Origin: Nitrospira sp.
GTDB lineage: Bacteria > Nitrospirota > Nitrospiria > Nitrospirales > Nitrospiraceae
Direction of reading: 5' to 3'
NCBI GenBank assembly: GCA_020697375.1
Contig: JAJFBJ010000005.1
Coordinates: 1-64,000, forward strand
Length of the DNA stretch: 64,000 bases
A program made the translations under genes and the position numbers. Each line of letters begins with the position of its first letter. Position 1 is the stretch's first letter. Below the pieces are notes generated by a model. It had not been told where the DNA came from. It saw only the letters and a program-made list of their open reading frames with translations, and did no database searches. This document shows positions 49,004 through 57,391 of the stretch, piece by piece.

Positions 49004-50485
49004 CTATTTTTCCGGCCTGAGCTGCGGAAAGAGGACGACGTCCCGGATGGAAGCCTGATTCGTGAACAGCATAACCAGGCGGTCGATGCCGATCCCTTCG
49101 CCGGCCGTCGGCGGCATGCCGTATTCGAGGGCGCGCAGAAAATCTTCGTCGACCCGGTGGGCTTCTTCGTCGCCGGCCTCGTGTTGCGCAGCCTGGGCTT
49201 CGAAGCGCTCACGCTGATCGAGGGGATCGTTCAACTCGGAGAAGGCATTGGCGATTTCCCGGCCGGCGATGTAGAGCTCGAATCGATCGGTGAGTGACGG
49301 GTCCGTATCTTTTCGGCGCGCGAGCGGGGAAATCTCGATCGGATAGTCGGTGATGAATGTCGGCTGCTGGAGTCGCGGCTCGACGGTTTCTTCGAAGATG
49401 TCGTTCAGGATGCTCACCAGGGATGCGCTGGGAGAGACCTCGACTCCCAGGCGTTGCGCGGCTGCGAGAGCCTCGTCGCGATTCTTGAGCAGAGAAGGCG
49501 GCAGGCTATTCACCTCCAGAATCGCTTGATGAAAAGACCAGCGCCGCCAGGGCGGCGCCAGATTGATCTGGGTTCCCTGATACTCGATGGTCGTCGCGCC
49601 GAGGATATCATTCGCCAGCCGGCCGAACAGTTCCTCCGTCAAGGCGATCAAGTCATGGTAATCGGCATAGGCGACGTAGAACTCCAGCATCGTGAACTCG
49701 GGATTGTGAATCGTCGAGATGCCTTCATTCCGGAAGTTCCGGTTGATTTCGAACACGCGCGGAAAGCCGCCGACGATCAGACGTTTGAGATAGAGTTCCG
49801 GCGCGATGCGGAGGTAAAGGTCCGTTCCCAAGGCATTGTGATGGGTCACGAAGGGTTTGGCCGCGGCGCCGCCGGGAATCGGATGCATCATCGGCGTTTC
49901 CACTTCGAGGAACCCGCGCTCGATCAGAAATGCGCGTATCCCGGAAATGATGCGGCTGCGGAGCGCGAAAATCTGGTGGATCTGCGGGTTGGCAATGAGA
50001 TCGACATAGCGCTGCCGGTAGCGGGTTTCGACATCTGTGAGCCCATGCCACTTTTCCGGCAGAGGACGGAGCGCTTTGCTTAAGAAGGTGAGGGACTTCA
50101 CGTCGACCGTAAACTCGTTGGTCTTCGTGCGGAACAAGATACCGGTCACCCCGATCCAGTCGCCGAGATCCAATCCCTCGGAGATCTGATGCGCCTGGTC
50201 CCCAAGCGTATCCTTCTTCAGATAGACCTGCAGGCGATCCGATCCATCCTGCAGCACCGCAAAAGCCGCCTTGCCGAACCGGCGCAAGCCGACGATACGT
50301 CCGGCGATGGTACAGCCGACCTTTTCCTGCTCCAGCGCCTCTTTGGTTTTTTCGCCGTGCAGGCGGATCAGTTGCGCCGCGCGGTCCTTCACCTCGAAGC
50401 GGATTCCGTAGGGTTGCACGCCGAGCTGCTTGAGCTGATCGAGTTTCTTGATGCGTTGTTGCCGCTGATCGTTCAATTCATCCAT
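49004..50485 (-). CDS. lysS: Lysyl-tRNA synthetase, class II
   Basis: 493 residues. Charges tRNA-Lys. Seen: N-terminal OB-fold anticodon-binding domain (about 55-150), motif 1 region RSRIISGIRAFLIERGFLEVET, motif 2 FEINRNFRNEGIST with HNPEFTMLE, and motif 3 GEGIGIDRLVML near the C-terminus. Complete. Lies between prfB and lolC/E on one strand; prfB-lysS adjacency is common in bacteria. The prfB-lysS gap carries octamer array C. Confidence 0.96.
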   Translation of the reverse strand: MDELNDQRQQRIKKLDQLKQLGVQPYGIRFEVKDRAAQLIRLHGEKTKEALEQEKVGCTIAGRIVGLRRFGKAAFAVLQDGSDRLQVYLKKDTLGDQAHQISEGLDLGDWIGVTGILFRTKTNEFTVDVKSLTFLSKALRPLPEKWHGLTDVETRYRQRYVDLIANPQIHQIFALRSRIISGIRAFLIERGFLEVETPMMHPIPGGAAAKPFVTHHNALGTDLYLRIAPELYLKRLIVGGFPRVFEINRNFRNEGISTIHNPEFTMLEFYVAYADYHDLIALTEELFGRLANDILGATTIEYQGTQINLAPPWRRWSFHQAILEVNSLPPSLLKNRDEALAAAQRLGVEVSPSASLVSILNDIFEETVEPRLQQPTFITDYPIEISPLARRKDTDPSLTDRFELYIAGREIANAFSELNDPLDQRERFEAQAAQHEAGDEEAHRVDEDFLRALEYGMPPTAGEGIGIDRLVMLFTNQASIRDVVLFPQLRPEK

Positions 50486-50524
50486 CGGTAGTGTCTTTCA
50501 GCACGTGCCTCGTCGCTCGCATAC

Positions 50525-50580
50525 GATTGACCCCCTGAGTCAGTGATGCAGTGAGTCAATGATGAAATGGTGACATGTTG
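50525..50580 (+). repeat. Degenerate 8-bp tandem array C
   Basis: Seven units in perfect 8-base register between the prfB stop and the lysS start: GATTGACC (50525), CCCTGAGT, CAGTGATG, CAGTGAGT, CAATGATG, AAATGGTG, ACATGTTG (50573). Same consensus as arrays A and B. Confidence 0.75.
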
Positions 50581-50584
50581 TCTG

Positions 50585-51731
50585 CTAAATATCGTCGTCC
50601 TTGATGCCTGCTGGTTCAGGCGTCTTGCCGCCGGTCAGCTTTCTCTGAAGATAGGCTTCAATGAAACCGTCCAGTTCGCCGTCCATCACGGCGGAGACTT
50701 GGCCGACTTCGTATCCCGTCCGGTGGTCCTTGACCATCTGGTAGGGCTGGAAGACGTACGAGCGGATCTGACTGCCCCAGGCGATGTCTTTCTTTTCGCC
50801 GACGATGGCGTTGAACTCCGCTTCTTTCTTGCGCTGCTCCACTTCGAACAGACGAGCCTTCAAAATCTTCATCGCGCCGTTGCGATTCTGCAACTGGGAC
50901 CGTTCGTTTTGGCATTGCACGACAATATTCGTAGGGATGTGGGTGATGCGAATCGCGGTCTCGACCTTGTTCACGTTCTGTCCGCCGGCTCCGCCGGCTC
51001 GAAACGTATCGATCCGGAGGTCCTTGTCATCGATGACCAGCTCGACGTCGTCGTCGATTTCGGGATATACGAAGACCGAAGCGAAAGAGGTATGCCGACG
51101 TTTGTTCGCGTCGAACGGGGAGATCCGCACCAGGCGGTGCACGCCGGCTTCCGCCTTGAGATATCCGTAGGCATAGGGACCGGTGACGGACAAGGTGGCG
51201 CTCTTGATACCGGCTTCATCACCGGCCAGCAGATCGAGAGTTTCGACTTTGAACCCCTTCCGCTCAGCCCAGCGCACGTACATGCGCAGGAGCATTTGCG
51301 CCCAATCTTGAGACTCCGTGCCCCCGGCGCCGGGATGGATGGCGAAGATCGCATTGCGCCCGTCAAGCTCACCCGATAGCAGCAACTCAATGCGGAATTG
51401 GCCGACTGCCTTTTCGAATTGCAGCAGTTCGGCGGTCAGTTCCTGTTCAAGGCCGGGATCACCCGATTCCATCGCGAGCTCGAGCAAGGTCTCGAGGTCG
51501 CTCTGTCGACGCTCGGTTTCGGACCATCGCGTCAGCTCTCGATCGAGGATCGCTTTCCGGCGGTTCACCTTGGCGGCGGCCTGGGTATCGTTCCAGAAGT
51601 CGGGCTGGGAGGTCTTGGCTTCGATGTCGTTGACTTCAGCAGTCATCCGGGGCAGGTCAAAGATGCCCCCGTAATTGGGCCAACTGTTCTCCAAGCGTTT
51701 GCACACGCGTACGGGCATCATCCAACATCAT
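50585..51731 (-). CDS. prfB: Peptide chain release factor 2, with programmed +1 frameshift
   Basis: Release factor for UGA and UAA. The 0-frame runs from ATG 51731 through 24 codons ([10 protein letters not shown] and on to RGHL) to an in-frame TGA at 51659-51657; translation then continues in the +1 frame from GAC (FDLPRMTAE) for 357 residues. Total about 381 residues. Seen: the codon-recognition SPF tripeptide in [15 protein letters not shown] and the catalytic GGQ in [20 protein letters not shown] lies upstream of the start. A reading frame that ignores the shift would appear to start at 51721 with an unrelated N-terminus. Confidence 0.95.
51656..51670 (-). promoter_or_regulatory. prfB programmed frameshift site
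   Basis: On the minus strand: GGGGG CAT CTT TGA C. This is the canonical RF2 autoregulatory site: CTT slippery codon, TGA stop read slowly when RF2 is scarce, and an internal Shine-Dalgarno-like G-run three bases before CTT, as in E. coli AGGGGGTATCTTTGAC. Confidence 0.95.
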
Positions 51732-51749
51732 GGCACGTTCCTTTCGGTA

Positions 51750-53378
51750 TCAAGCCGGTCGACCGGCTGGTTCGCCACCGGCTGGTTCTGTCTCCTGCGA
51801 GAAAAAGCTGGTCAGGCACAAAAGCGCGGTGAGTATAGCACAGCCGTAAGCAAAGAGATCACCGTATTGGGCGTAAAAGGTCCGCTGATGGCCGACGGCA
51901 ACGGCTCCCTTCATGGCCCCTTGCGTGAAGATGGGAGACTGTTGCGAGATGTGCCCGTAGGGATCGATGAATCCGGAAATGCCCGTATTCGCCGCCCGCG
52001 CGAAGGCCAGGCGATTTTCAACCGCGCGGAACACCACCATGCCGAAATGCTGATAGGGCGCCGACGAAGGCCCGAACCAGGCGTCATTCGTCACCGTGAC
52101 CATGAAGTCCGCGCCGTTCGCCGCAAACTGCCGCACCAAATTGGGGAAAATCACTTCGTAGCAAATCACCACCCCGAACTTCACATGAAAATCAGGAGCC
52201 GTCGCCGCCGCCGTCATCGGGGGCGCCTTCCCGCGAGGTTTGAACATCAGCAATGTCGGTCCGGGACCAGCCTCAAAATCGCCGATTCCTTCCACCAGCT
52301 TGTCCAGAAAAAAAAGCAAGGAGTTGTGAAACGGAATGTATTCGCCGAAGGGAACGAGATGTTGCTTGTCATAGCGGCCGAGAATCTGGCCGTCCGTAGC
52401 AAGGAGATAGGCGCTGTTGAGCAGGTAGGGGCGGCCGTCAGGGTACCGGCGCAGCGCCGGGCTGCCGAACAGCAGAGGCGCGCCGGAGCGCTGCACCATG
52501 TCGCTCAGCAGGGTACGATATTGCGGTTCCAGTTCAAAGACGAACGGTGTGGCTGCCTCCGGCCAGACGATGAGATCGAGATCGTCCCCCAAGCCGGACG
52601 TGAGACGATCGTATCGTGCCATGGTTTCCTGGCGGAACGCCACGTCCCATTTCTGCGCCTGTTCCACGTTCGGTTGCACGACTCCCACGGACAGGGTGCG
52701 GGTGGGATTCTTCTCCGCGACTGACAGCATGGTGGCGCCATACAGCAACGCCACACCGAACCCGGCTACGGCGGCGACGGACGAGGGCCAGGGAAAGGAA
52801 CGTAGTTGGAACCCGCGATAGGCCTTGAAGCCCCAGATGATGGTTTCTGCAATGGCGGCGTTCACCAGCACCAGCAGGAACGAGACGCCATAGACGCCGA
52901 AGTGATCGGCCAGCTGTATCACCGGAAGCCATTGGTATTGGGAATAACCGAAAAGCGACCATGGCAAGCCGGAGAGAAAGTAGGTGCGGATCAATTCCAA
53001 TGTGACCCACAGAAATGGAGCTGGCAGAAATCCTAACGTTGGGAATGCCGTCCTGATCCATGCCAGGCCGCCGGCATAAATCGCCACATAGAGACCAAGG
53101 TAAACCGTCAGCAACAGCATGATCACTGCGGCGATCGGAAACGGCACCTTCCCATACACGTTCATCGCGGTGATGACCCAGAACATGGACCCGGTGAAGG
53201 CCAATGTGCCGGCCAACCACCCCACGCGGAAGGCTCGGCGTGGCGACACATACTCGATCGCAATGTGCAGTGGAACCAGCGCGAACCAGGCGAGTAGACC
53301 GAGATCAAATGCCGGAAAGGACAGTGGGTAGAGAAGACCGCTCGCGCAGGCAAGCAGGATGAGGCGTGCGCGGGACAT
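51750..53378 (-). CDS. lnt: Apolipoprotein N-acyltransferase
   Basis: 542 residues. Adds the third acyl chain to the N-terminal Cys of lipoproteins in the inner membrane. Seen: six to seven N-terminal transmembrane segments (about 1-210), then a nitrilase-type periplasmic domain with the catalytic triad Glu in LIVWPEAATPF, Lys in GRYDKQHLVPFGEY and Cys in VVICYEVIFP, and a final C-terminal segment. ATG 53378 has AGGT at seven bases; ATG 53384 is also possible. The stop is 18 bases before prfB. First gene of the lnt-prfB-lysS-lolC/E-lolD run. Confidence 0.94.
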   Translation of the reverse strand: MSRARLILLACASGLLYPLSFPAFDLGLLAWFALVPLHIAIEYVSPRRAFRVGWLAGTLAFTGSMFWVITAMNVYGKVPFPIAAVIMLLLTVYLGLYVAIYAGGLAWIRTAFPTLGFLPAPFLWVTLELIRTYFLSGLPWSLFGYSQYQWLPVIQLADHFGVYGVSFLLVLVNAAIAETIIWGFKAYRGFQLRSFPWPSSVAAVAGFGVALLYGATMLSVAEKNPTRTLSVGVVQPNVEQAQKWDVAFRQETMARYDRLTSGLGDDLDLIVWPEAATPFVFELEPQYRTLLSDMVQRSGAPLLFGSPALRRYPDGRPYLLNSAYLLATDGQILGRYDKQHLVPFGEYIPFHNSLLFFLDKLVEGIGDFEAGPGPTLLMFKPRGKAPPMTAAATAPDFHVKFGVVICYEVIFPNLVRQFAANGADFMVTVTNDAWFGPSSAPYQHFGMVVFRAVENRLAFARAANTGISGFIDPYGHISQQSPIFTQGAMKGAVAVGHQRTFYAQYGDLFAYGCAILTALLCLTSFFSQETEPAGGEPAGRPA

Positions 53379-53945
53379 GGTCATTACCTGTAACTTAACG
53401 AAAGACCCGAACGGATTCAACCCATGTCAGGCCCATCGTCCATCCTGCAGGCTGTCTGCTGAACGAATTAATACCCAAGGGCGCCACGTCTTCTTTGCGG
53501 AGACGCTGTGTATTTCTGAATCGAGCAAGGCTGTCAGGCCGCGCCGGCTCACGAGTCTGGCCGTATTGACGGGTTTTTTACCGAAGCGTAGGATGAATAT
53601 CACTCCCGCGCCACCCTCTCATGAGGTGGTCGAATGGTTTCACACTCGGAATATGGCCGACGTCCTGACCGACGCAGTCTTGTCTGCCTTCCTTCGTTAG
53701 TCTTTCGTACGTACCATCGCTTCACGCTTGATTCCTCAGCGATTGTTCCATGTGTTACGACGCTGAACATACCCGCAGGATGTTCCGGCGATTATCGTGA
53801 CCGCAAAGTTCGTTCCACCATATTACATAGAGGAGAACGTTTTCATGAAGAGACGAAAGCAGGGTCATCCTGATCAGATTCCGGCGCGGCGGCATCCTGC
53901 CTGTTTGCCGCGCGCCGAATTACCCGAGGCAGGAAGGAGGATGCT
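53379..53945. other. Divergent intergenic region
   Basis: About 570 bases between lnt (minus) and the two-span membrane protein (plus). It must hold promoters for both. An ORF from ATG 53845 has a good GAGGAG but runs out of frame over the start of the next gene and looks non-coding; it could be a leader. No other signals recognised. Confidence 0.4.
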
Positions 53946-54902
53946 ATGGGACGGAAATATGATCTCGTCGATGTCATGGCGGCTATTGGATTGGTCGCCA
54001 CGCTGTTCGGAGGATATTTGCTGGTGACTGCAGCCGACGGGTTCTGGCAGGCGCCATCGGTTTCCACCATGACGGCCACCGCAGTGAGCGGCGACAGGTC
54101 CAACGGGATGAAGTACTTGCAGCCGGCGCTTGGCCAAGCCATCGTCGATGACCTGCTGTTGGATCGGCAGGCAGGTTCGGTCTTGTCAGCCTCGGCCATG
54201 GAGCTGAATCGCGCCCTGTATGACTATCACCTGACAGAGACCACGCTCCTGAGTCCGCTGGTGCTGGCTGAATTGCGCGCGTTCGGACAGGAAGCCGACC
54301 ACCAGGCGCGGATGCAATTCGTGATGGGAAAGGCCATCGTCAACCAGACTCGCCGCGGCATCGCCAGCGGAATCCTTTCTGCCGATCAGTATGTGAATGA
54401 CTTCAATGCCAATCTGATCCGAACCGCTGAGACGACGGGGCAGCGGATGCATGATCAATTTGAGTCCACCAGGCAGGCCATGCTTGGCCGGTCGATCGTC
54501 GAAGCGATTCAAGAGGAAGATCAGACGGCGACGGCCATTCAGGAACGAATCGGGCATGCCGTCATCCAAGTGACACAAGCGCAGGAGCGCTACGGCGAGC
54601 AGAAGGCCATCGGGCAGAATCAACTGGCGAGCGCAACGGTTGCCGCCCTGCGTACCGATGCGTTGACGGAGCGGTTGGCCCTCCTGGAGAGCCTCCCGTC
54701 TGAGCGGACCGAGCGCGTCGTAATGGCCCATCACAGCAGGCTCTCCCCGGATATCTCCCGGGGTTTCCTGATGCTGGCCTGTGTCGGATTGATCGCGTTG
54801 TTTGTCGGCGGTCTGGCGCTCGTCAGCCGCAAAGGTGAAGTGGAAACCATTCCCGTTTGGAAGATGGAGACCCTGCTGCAGTTGCACCGTTCAGCTAGGT
54901 AA
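53946..54902 (+). CDS. Two-span membrane protein with long extracytoplasmic domain
   Basis: 318 residues, unrecognised. One N-terminal segment (VMAAIGLVATLFGGYLLV), a soluble helical domain of about 230 residues with many Gln, Glu and Arg (residues about 50-270), and one C-terminal segment (GFLMLACVGLIALFVGGLAL) followed by a short tail. The topology puts the helical domain in the periplasm if the N-terminus is inside. Very strong binding site AGGAAGGAGG. Followed by a perfect hairpin and a 43-codon gene for a membrane protein. Confidence 0.68.
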   Translation: MGRKYDLVDVMAAIGLVATLFGGYLLVTAADGFWQAPSVSTMTATAVSGDRSNGMKYLQPALGQAIVDDLLLDRQAGSVLSASAMELNRALYDYHLTETTLLSPLVLAELRAFGQEADHQARMQFVMGKAIVNQTRRGIASGILSADQYVNDFNANLIRTAETTGQRMHDQFESTRQAMLGRSIVEAIQEEDQTATAIQERIGHAVIQVTQAQERYGEQKAIGQNQLASATVAALRTDALTERLALLESLPSERTERVVMAHHSRLSPDISRGFLMLACVGLIALFVGGLALVSRKGEVETIPVWKMETLLQLHRSAR

Positions 54903-54908
54903 CCGATG

Positions 54909-54940
54909 ACCCCGGGAGTCCGGCTTGTGACTCCCGGGGT
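54909..54940 (+). terminator. Perfect 12-bp hairpin without T-run
   Basis: ACCCCGGGAGTC (54909-54920) and GACTCCCGGGGT (54929-54940) are exact inverted repeats with an 8-base loop, six bases after the stop of the 318-residue protein. No T tract follows, so it may be an RNA-stabilising or attenuating hairpin rather than an intrinsic terminator. Confidence 0.6.
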
Positions 54941-54957
54941 ACAACTGGAGGTCGATC

Positions 54958-55089
54958 ATGTCCTGGGAAAACTGGGCCGTGGCAATTGGGCTTGGCTCGC
55001 TCCTCATGATGTTGTTCGTGCTGATGGAGATGTTTTTCGCCGGTGGCCGGCACCCGCTGGATCCTTCGCATCGCAAAGGAGGCTCTTAA
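54958..55089 (+). CDS. 43-residue single-span membrane protein
   Basis: A small gene read from ATG 54958 to TAA at 55089. It starts MSWENWAVAIGLGSLLMMLF, continues through one transmembrane segment (about residues 6-29) and ends with a short hydrophilic tail containing HPLDPSHRKGG. CTGGAGG lies six bases upstream. It lies 18 bases past a strong hairpin after the two-span membrane protein, so both may be one transcript with differential expression. Size and topology resemble accessory subunits; family unknown. Confidence 0.6.
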   Translation: MSWENWAVAIGLGSLLMMLFVLMEMFFAGGRHPLDPSHRKGGS

Positions 55090-55203
55090 ATGGTGTCCGC
55101 GCGGAAGCGTCGGGTGAGAAGGTCCTAGTGTTTAAGAATTGGAAGAGGCAGAGGCTCGCGCAGGCCTTGCAGACGAACAGGCTGAGGTGACGACATAGCT
55201 CCG

Positions 55204-55545
55204 TCAGTTCATGCAGGACCACAGGCCGGGGAGCATGACCTTCGCCATGGCCTTGAGCTCGGATTCGGATTGCGGCGGGACGCCCGACAGCGCGATGCCG
55301 AAGTCTTTTCCCTTTGCCCAGCGGACGGTGCCACGCCGGATCAACATCGGAATGTCAGGAGTGGGTTGAATCACAATCACCACCAATTCCATCCCGACCC
55401 TGACCTGCTCATTGCCGCTGATGCGTCCGCCCGCGTTGGTGAAATCTTCCGTCATCCCGATGGTCTGAAAGGTTCCGTTGGAATAATAGATGGGGCATTG
55501 AACTGGAAGGCGTCTGGCTCCCCGTTCACGATAGGAGGCGTTCAT
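55204..55545 (-). CDS. PilZ-domain protein, 113 residues
   Basis: Single PilZ-like domain. Seen: ERGARRLPVQCPIYYSNG at the N-terminus, where the first motif RxxxR is present only as RRLPVQ (Arg-Arg, then Gln instead of the second Arg), and DFTNAGGRISGNEQV in place of D/N-x-S-x-x-G. RGTVRWAKGKDFGIAL near residue 75 is typical of the family. Binding of cyclic di-GMP is uncertain because both motifs are altered. Starts five bases after the stop of the VanZ-like gene, so probably co-transcribed. ATG 55545. Confidence 0.7.
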   Translation of the reverse strand: MNASYRERGARRLPVQCPIYYSNGTFQTIGMTEDFTNAGGRISGNEQVRVGMELVVIVIQPTPDIPMLIRRGTVRWAKGKDFGIALSGVPPQSESELKAMAKVMLPGLWSCMN

Positions 55546-55550
55546 TTGAA

Positions 55551-55982
55551 TCACAGTCCTTTCATCGGGCGGCGCCGGGCCATGCTCCGCACAGCGGGCA
55601 GTGCGGATTGAGAAGAGGCGGCTATGTACCTCCAGAGGATCAGGCCGGCAGCCGCTATTCCACCGGCCGTATCCTTCATCACATCTTCCAGTGAAGCTTC
55701 TCGGCCGGGCGCCGCTCCTTGAGCGACCTCCGTCCACAGCCCGAACACCACCGTTAATGAGATGCCGCTGATCATCGCGTAACCGAGGGGCCAGCCGCGC
55801 AGACGGAAGCCCTGGATGATCAACCATGCAAGCAGTCCATAGGCCGGCGCATGGGCCCAATCCCTCCAGTCATTCGGCACACAGGAAATGATCGTTCCGG
55901 TGAGGCCGATGCCAGGCGAAGCGACGGCGAGGCCGACCAGCAGCGACATATACCCCGCGATCATGACAGCCGTGAAAATCAT
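55551..55982 (-). CDS. VanZ-like membrane protein
   Basis: 143 residues with four hydrophobic segments. Seen: DWAHAPAYGLLAWL, the usual His-containing second segment of VanZ-like proteins, and FGLWTEVAQGAAPGREASLEDVMKDTAGG, the conserved E-x3-Q and D-x3-N/D-x3-G block before the last segment. VanZ gives low-level teicoplanin resistance in enterococci, but most homologues have no known role. Start 55982 is supported by AAAGGA eight bases upstream; the frame extends to 56051 without one. Confidence 0.8.
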   Translation of the reverse strand: MIFTAVMIAGYMSLLVGLAVASPGIGLTGTIISCVPNDWRDWAHAPAYGLLAWLIIQGFRLRGWPLGYAMISGISLTVVFGLWTEVAQGAAPGREASLEDVMKDTAGGIAAAGLILWRYIAASSQSALPAVRSMARRRPMKGL

Positions 55983-56097
55983 GTGTGAAATCCTTTCGAT
56001 GTGCTTATACAACCCTGCGCAGAGTACTGTGCAGGCTTCAGGAGTCACCATTCGCTTTTCGGTCGAGGAGCTAGTGCTTTTGGAGGGAGGGATCGAT

Positions 56098-56546
56098 TCA
56101 GAGGAAGGGCGATGAAGACGTCGGGGATGTGTTTGCCGCCTTTTCCGGCTTATGGTCCCCGAAGCCGAACATCATCCGGGATTGCGGAAACCGTTCAAGA
56201 TAGCGTTGCTTCACCGTTTCATACGGCCCATCGGTCGGGAGGAGAATGGTCGCATCGCTGTGGAGATTGATGCGTTGCAAGGCCCAATGGATGTTTTCCA
56301 GGCCTATCCGGTTCGGCGATGAACAGGCTGATAAGCGAATCATTCAGCAGGTGCTGCGTGTGAAGCGCCAGGCGGCTCAGATGCAGATACACATGCGATC
56401 AGGTCGTCTCCGATGAGATAGGGCACATGCGAGCCGAAAGGATGGCCGTTTCGAAGGGTCAGCAACACAGCAGTCCGAACCTCGTTGGTGAGATTCACCC
56501 ATGCAGACTGAACCTCTTCATTCGATATCGCCGCCGGTATCGTCAT
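56098..56546 (-). pseudogene. HugZ/pyridoxamine-oxidase-like pseudogene with two frameshifts
   Basis: Starts well: ATG 56546 with GGAGGT upstream, then EVRTAVLLTLRNGHPFGSHV and PYLIGDDL, as in HugZ-like flavin/heme proteins. The similarity then jumps to a second frame (YLHLSRLALHTQHLL, SLFIAEPDRP) and then to a third (ALQRINLHSDATIL, VKQRYLERFPQSRMMFGFGD). The C-terminus is missing. Two frame changes plus truncation make an intact product impossible; a sequencing error would have to occur twice. Confidence 0.82.
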
Positions 56547-56728
56547 GGGTCGACCTCCATTCAAGGACATGTCATGGGCATTGTATCCGCCCGGGTGGAA
56601 TTTCCAGCCATCGAGCAACGCTTGTCTCTTCGAAAGGCTCGGTAGGGCAAGCAGGATGCGGAAAAACTCGATTGTTGCGTCATACGTCGGGATCAGCTCA
56701 TGTCTCGTGTCGGTGTCAGCACCGCCCG

Positions 56729-56899
56729 CAGGATGCGCAAAAAGGCAACCTTCTTACCCGCCCAACCCACGGCGCGCCAAGACGCGCCGTGTCCCAGGCA
56801 AGGCCGCAGCGAGTGAAGAAGCGAAGCGTACTCCGAGTACGTTGAGCCTCTGCGCGATGCGAGAACAACGCTGGCGGACTTTTTCCGCATCCTGCTAGA
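56729..56899 (+). repeat. Dispersed palindromic element, copy E
   Basis: Left end CAGGATGCGCAAAAAGGC, right end GCTGGCGGACTTTTTCCG then CATCCTGCTAG. Contains ACGGCGCGCC/GGCGCGCCGT-like inverted sequence and AGTACGTTGAG. An additional solitary end, GCAGGATGCGGAAAAAC, lies at 56651, suggesting a nested or deleted second copy. Confidence 0.82.
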
Positions 56900-56989
56900 T
56901 CTTCCTTTGCGTCGAGGAGGACGACAGGGTAACATGGGCCGGCGGTGAAGCATTCTGGTGCAGGGACGAATAGAAAGGGAGAGCATACG

Positions 56990-57391
56990 ATGAGACAGAT
57001 GCGACGGGGATGGATCCTAATAGGCCTCTGTGTCGTAATAGGGTGGGCCGGTTGTGGAAGCAAGCAGGCGGAGATCCAGGAAGACCGGCTGACCGTCGGA
57101 CGCGTGCAAGGAGAGGTCAAAGTCGGGATGTCCGCCGCACAGGTGGCGGAGCTCCTGGGCTCGCCGAATATCGTGACGACCGACGACAAGCGCCGTGAAG
57201 TCTGGATCTATGACAAGGTCTCGACCGATCGAGTCGATACCGCCAGTTCCTCCTATGCCGGGTTGATCATTCTCGGCACCAACTCGAGCGACCGCTCCAG
57301 CTCGCAGCGGCAGCGGACCCTGACCATCATCATCAAGTACGACGAAGAAAAGAAGGTCCGGGACTTTGCCTACAACGCCACGCAGTTCTGA
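56990..57391 (+). CDS. BamE/SmpA-like lipoprotein
   Basis: 133 residues. Seen: lipoprotein signal peptide (GLCVVIGWAGC, Cys about residue 22), then GEVKVGMSAAQVAELLGSPN, the core motif of the BamE/SmpA/OmlA family, and VWIYDKVS. BamE is an outer-membrane lipoprotein of the barrel-assembly machine; related short proteins exist whose role is unknown. A Ser-rich loop (SSDRSSSQRQR) before the last strand is atypical. AGGGAGAG is seven bases upstream of ATG 56990. Heads a run of four lipoprotein genes. Confidence 0.75.
   Translation: MRQMRRGWILIGLCVVIGWAGCGSKQAEIQEDRLTVGRVQGEVKVGMSAAQVAELLGSPNIVTTDDKRREVWIYDKVSTDRVDTASSSYAGLIILGTNSSDRSSSQRQRTLTIIIKYDEEKKVRDFAYNATQF

Noticed and set aside
53845..54027. 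60-codon ORF with a good GAGGAG at 53845
   Set aside because: It runs out of frame across the start of the 318-residue membrane protein and has no coherent composition; at most a leader.
56501..56898. Open frames running through repeat copy E
   Set aside because: They encode the translated repeat (RGSTYSEYASLLHS-like); similar peptides occur in other copies, which marks them as repeat translation rather than genes.
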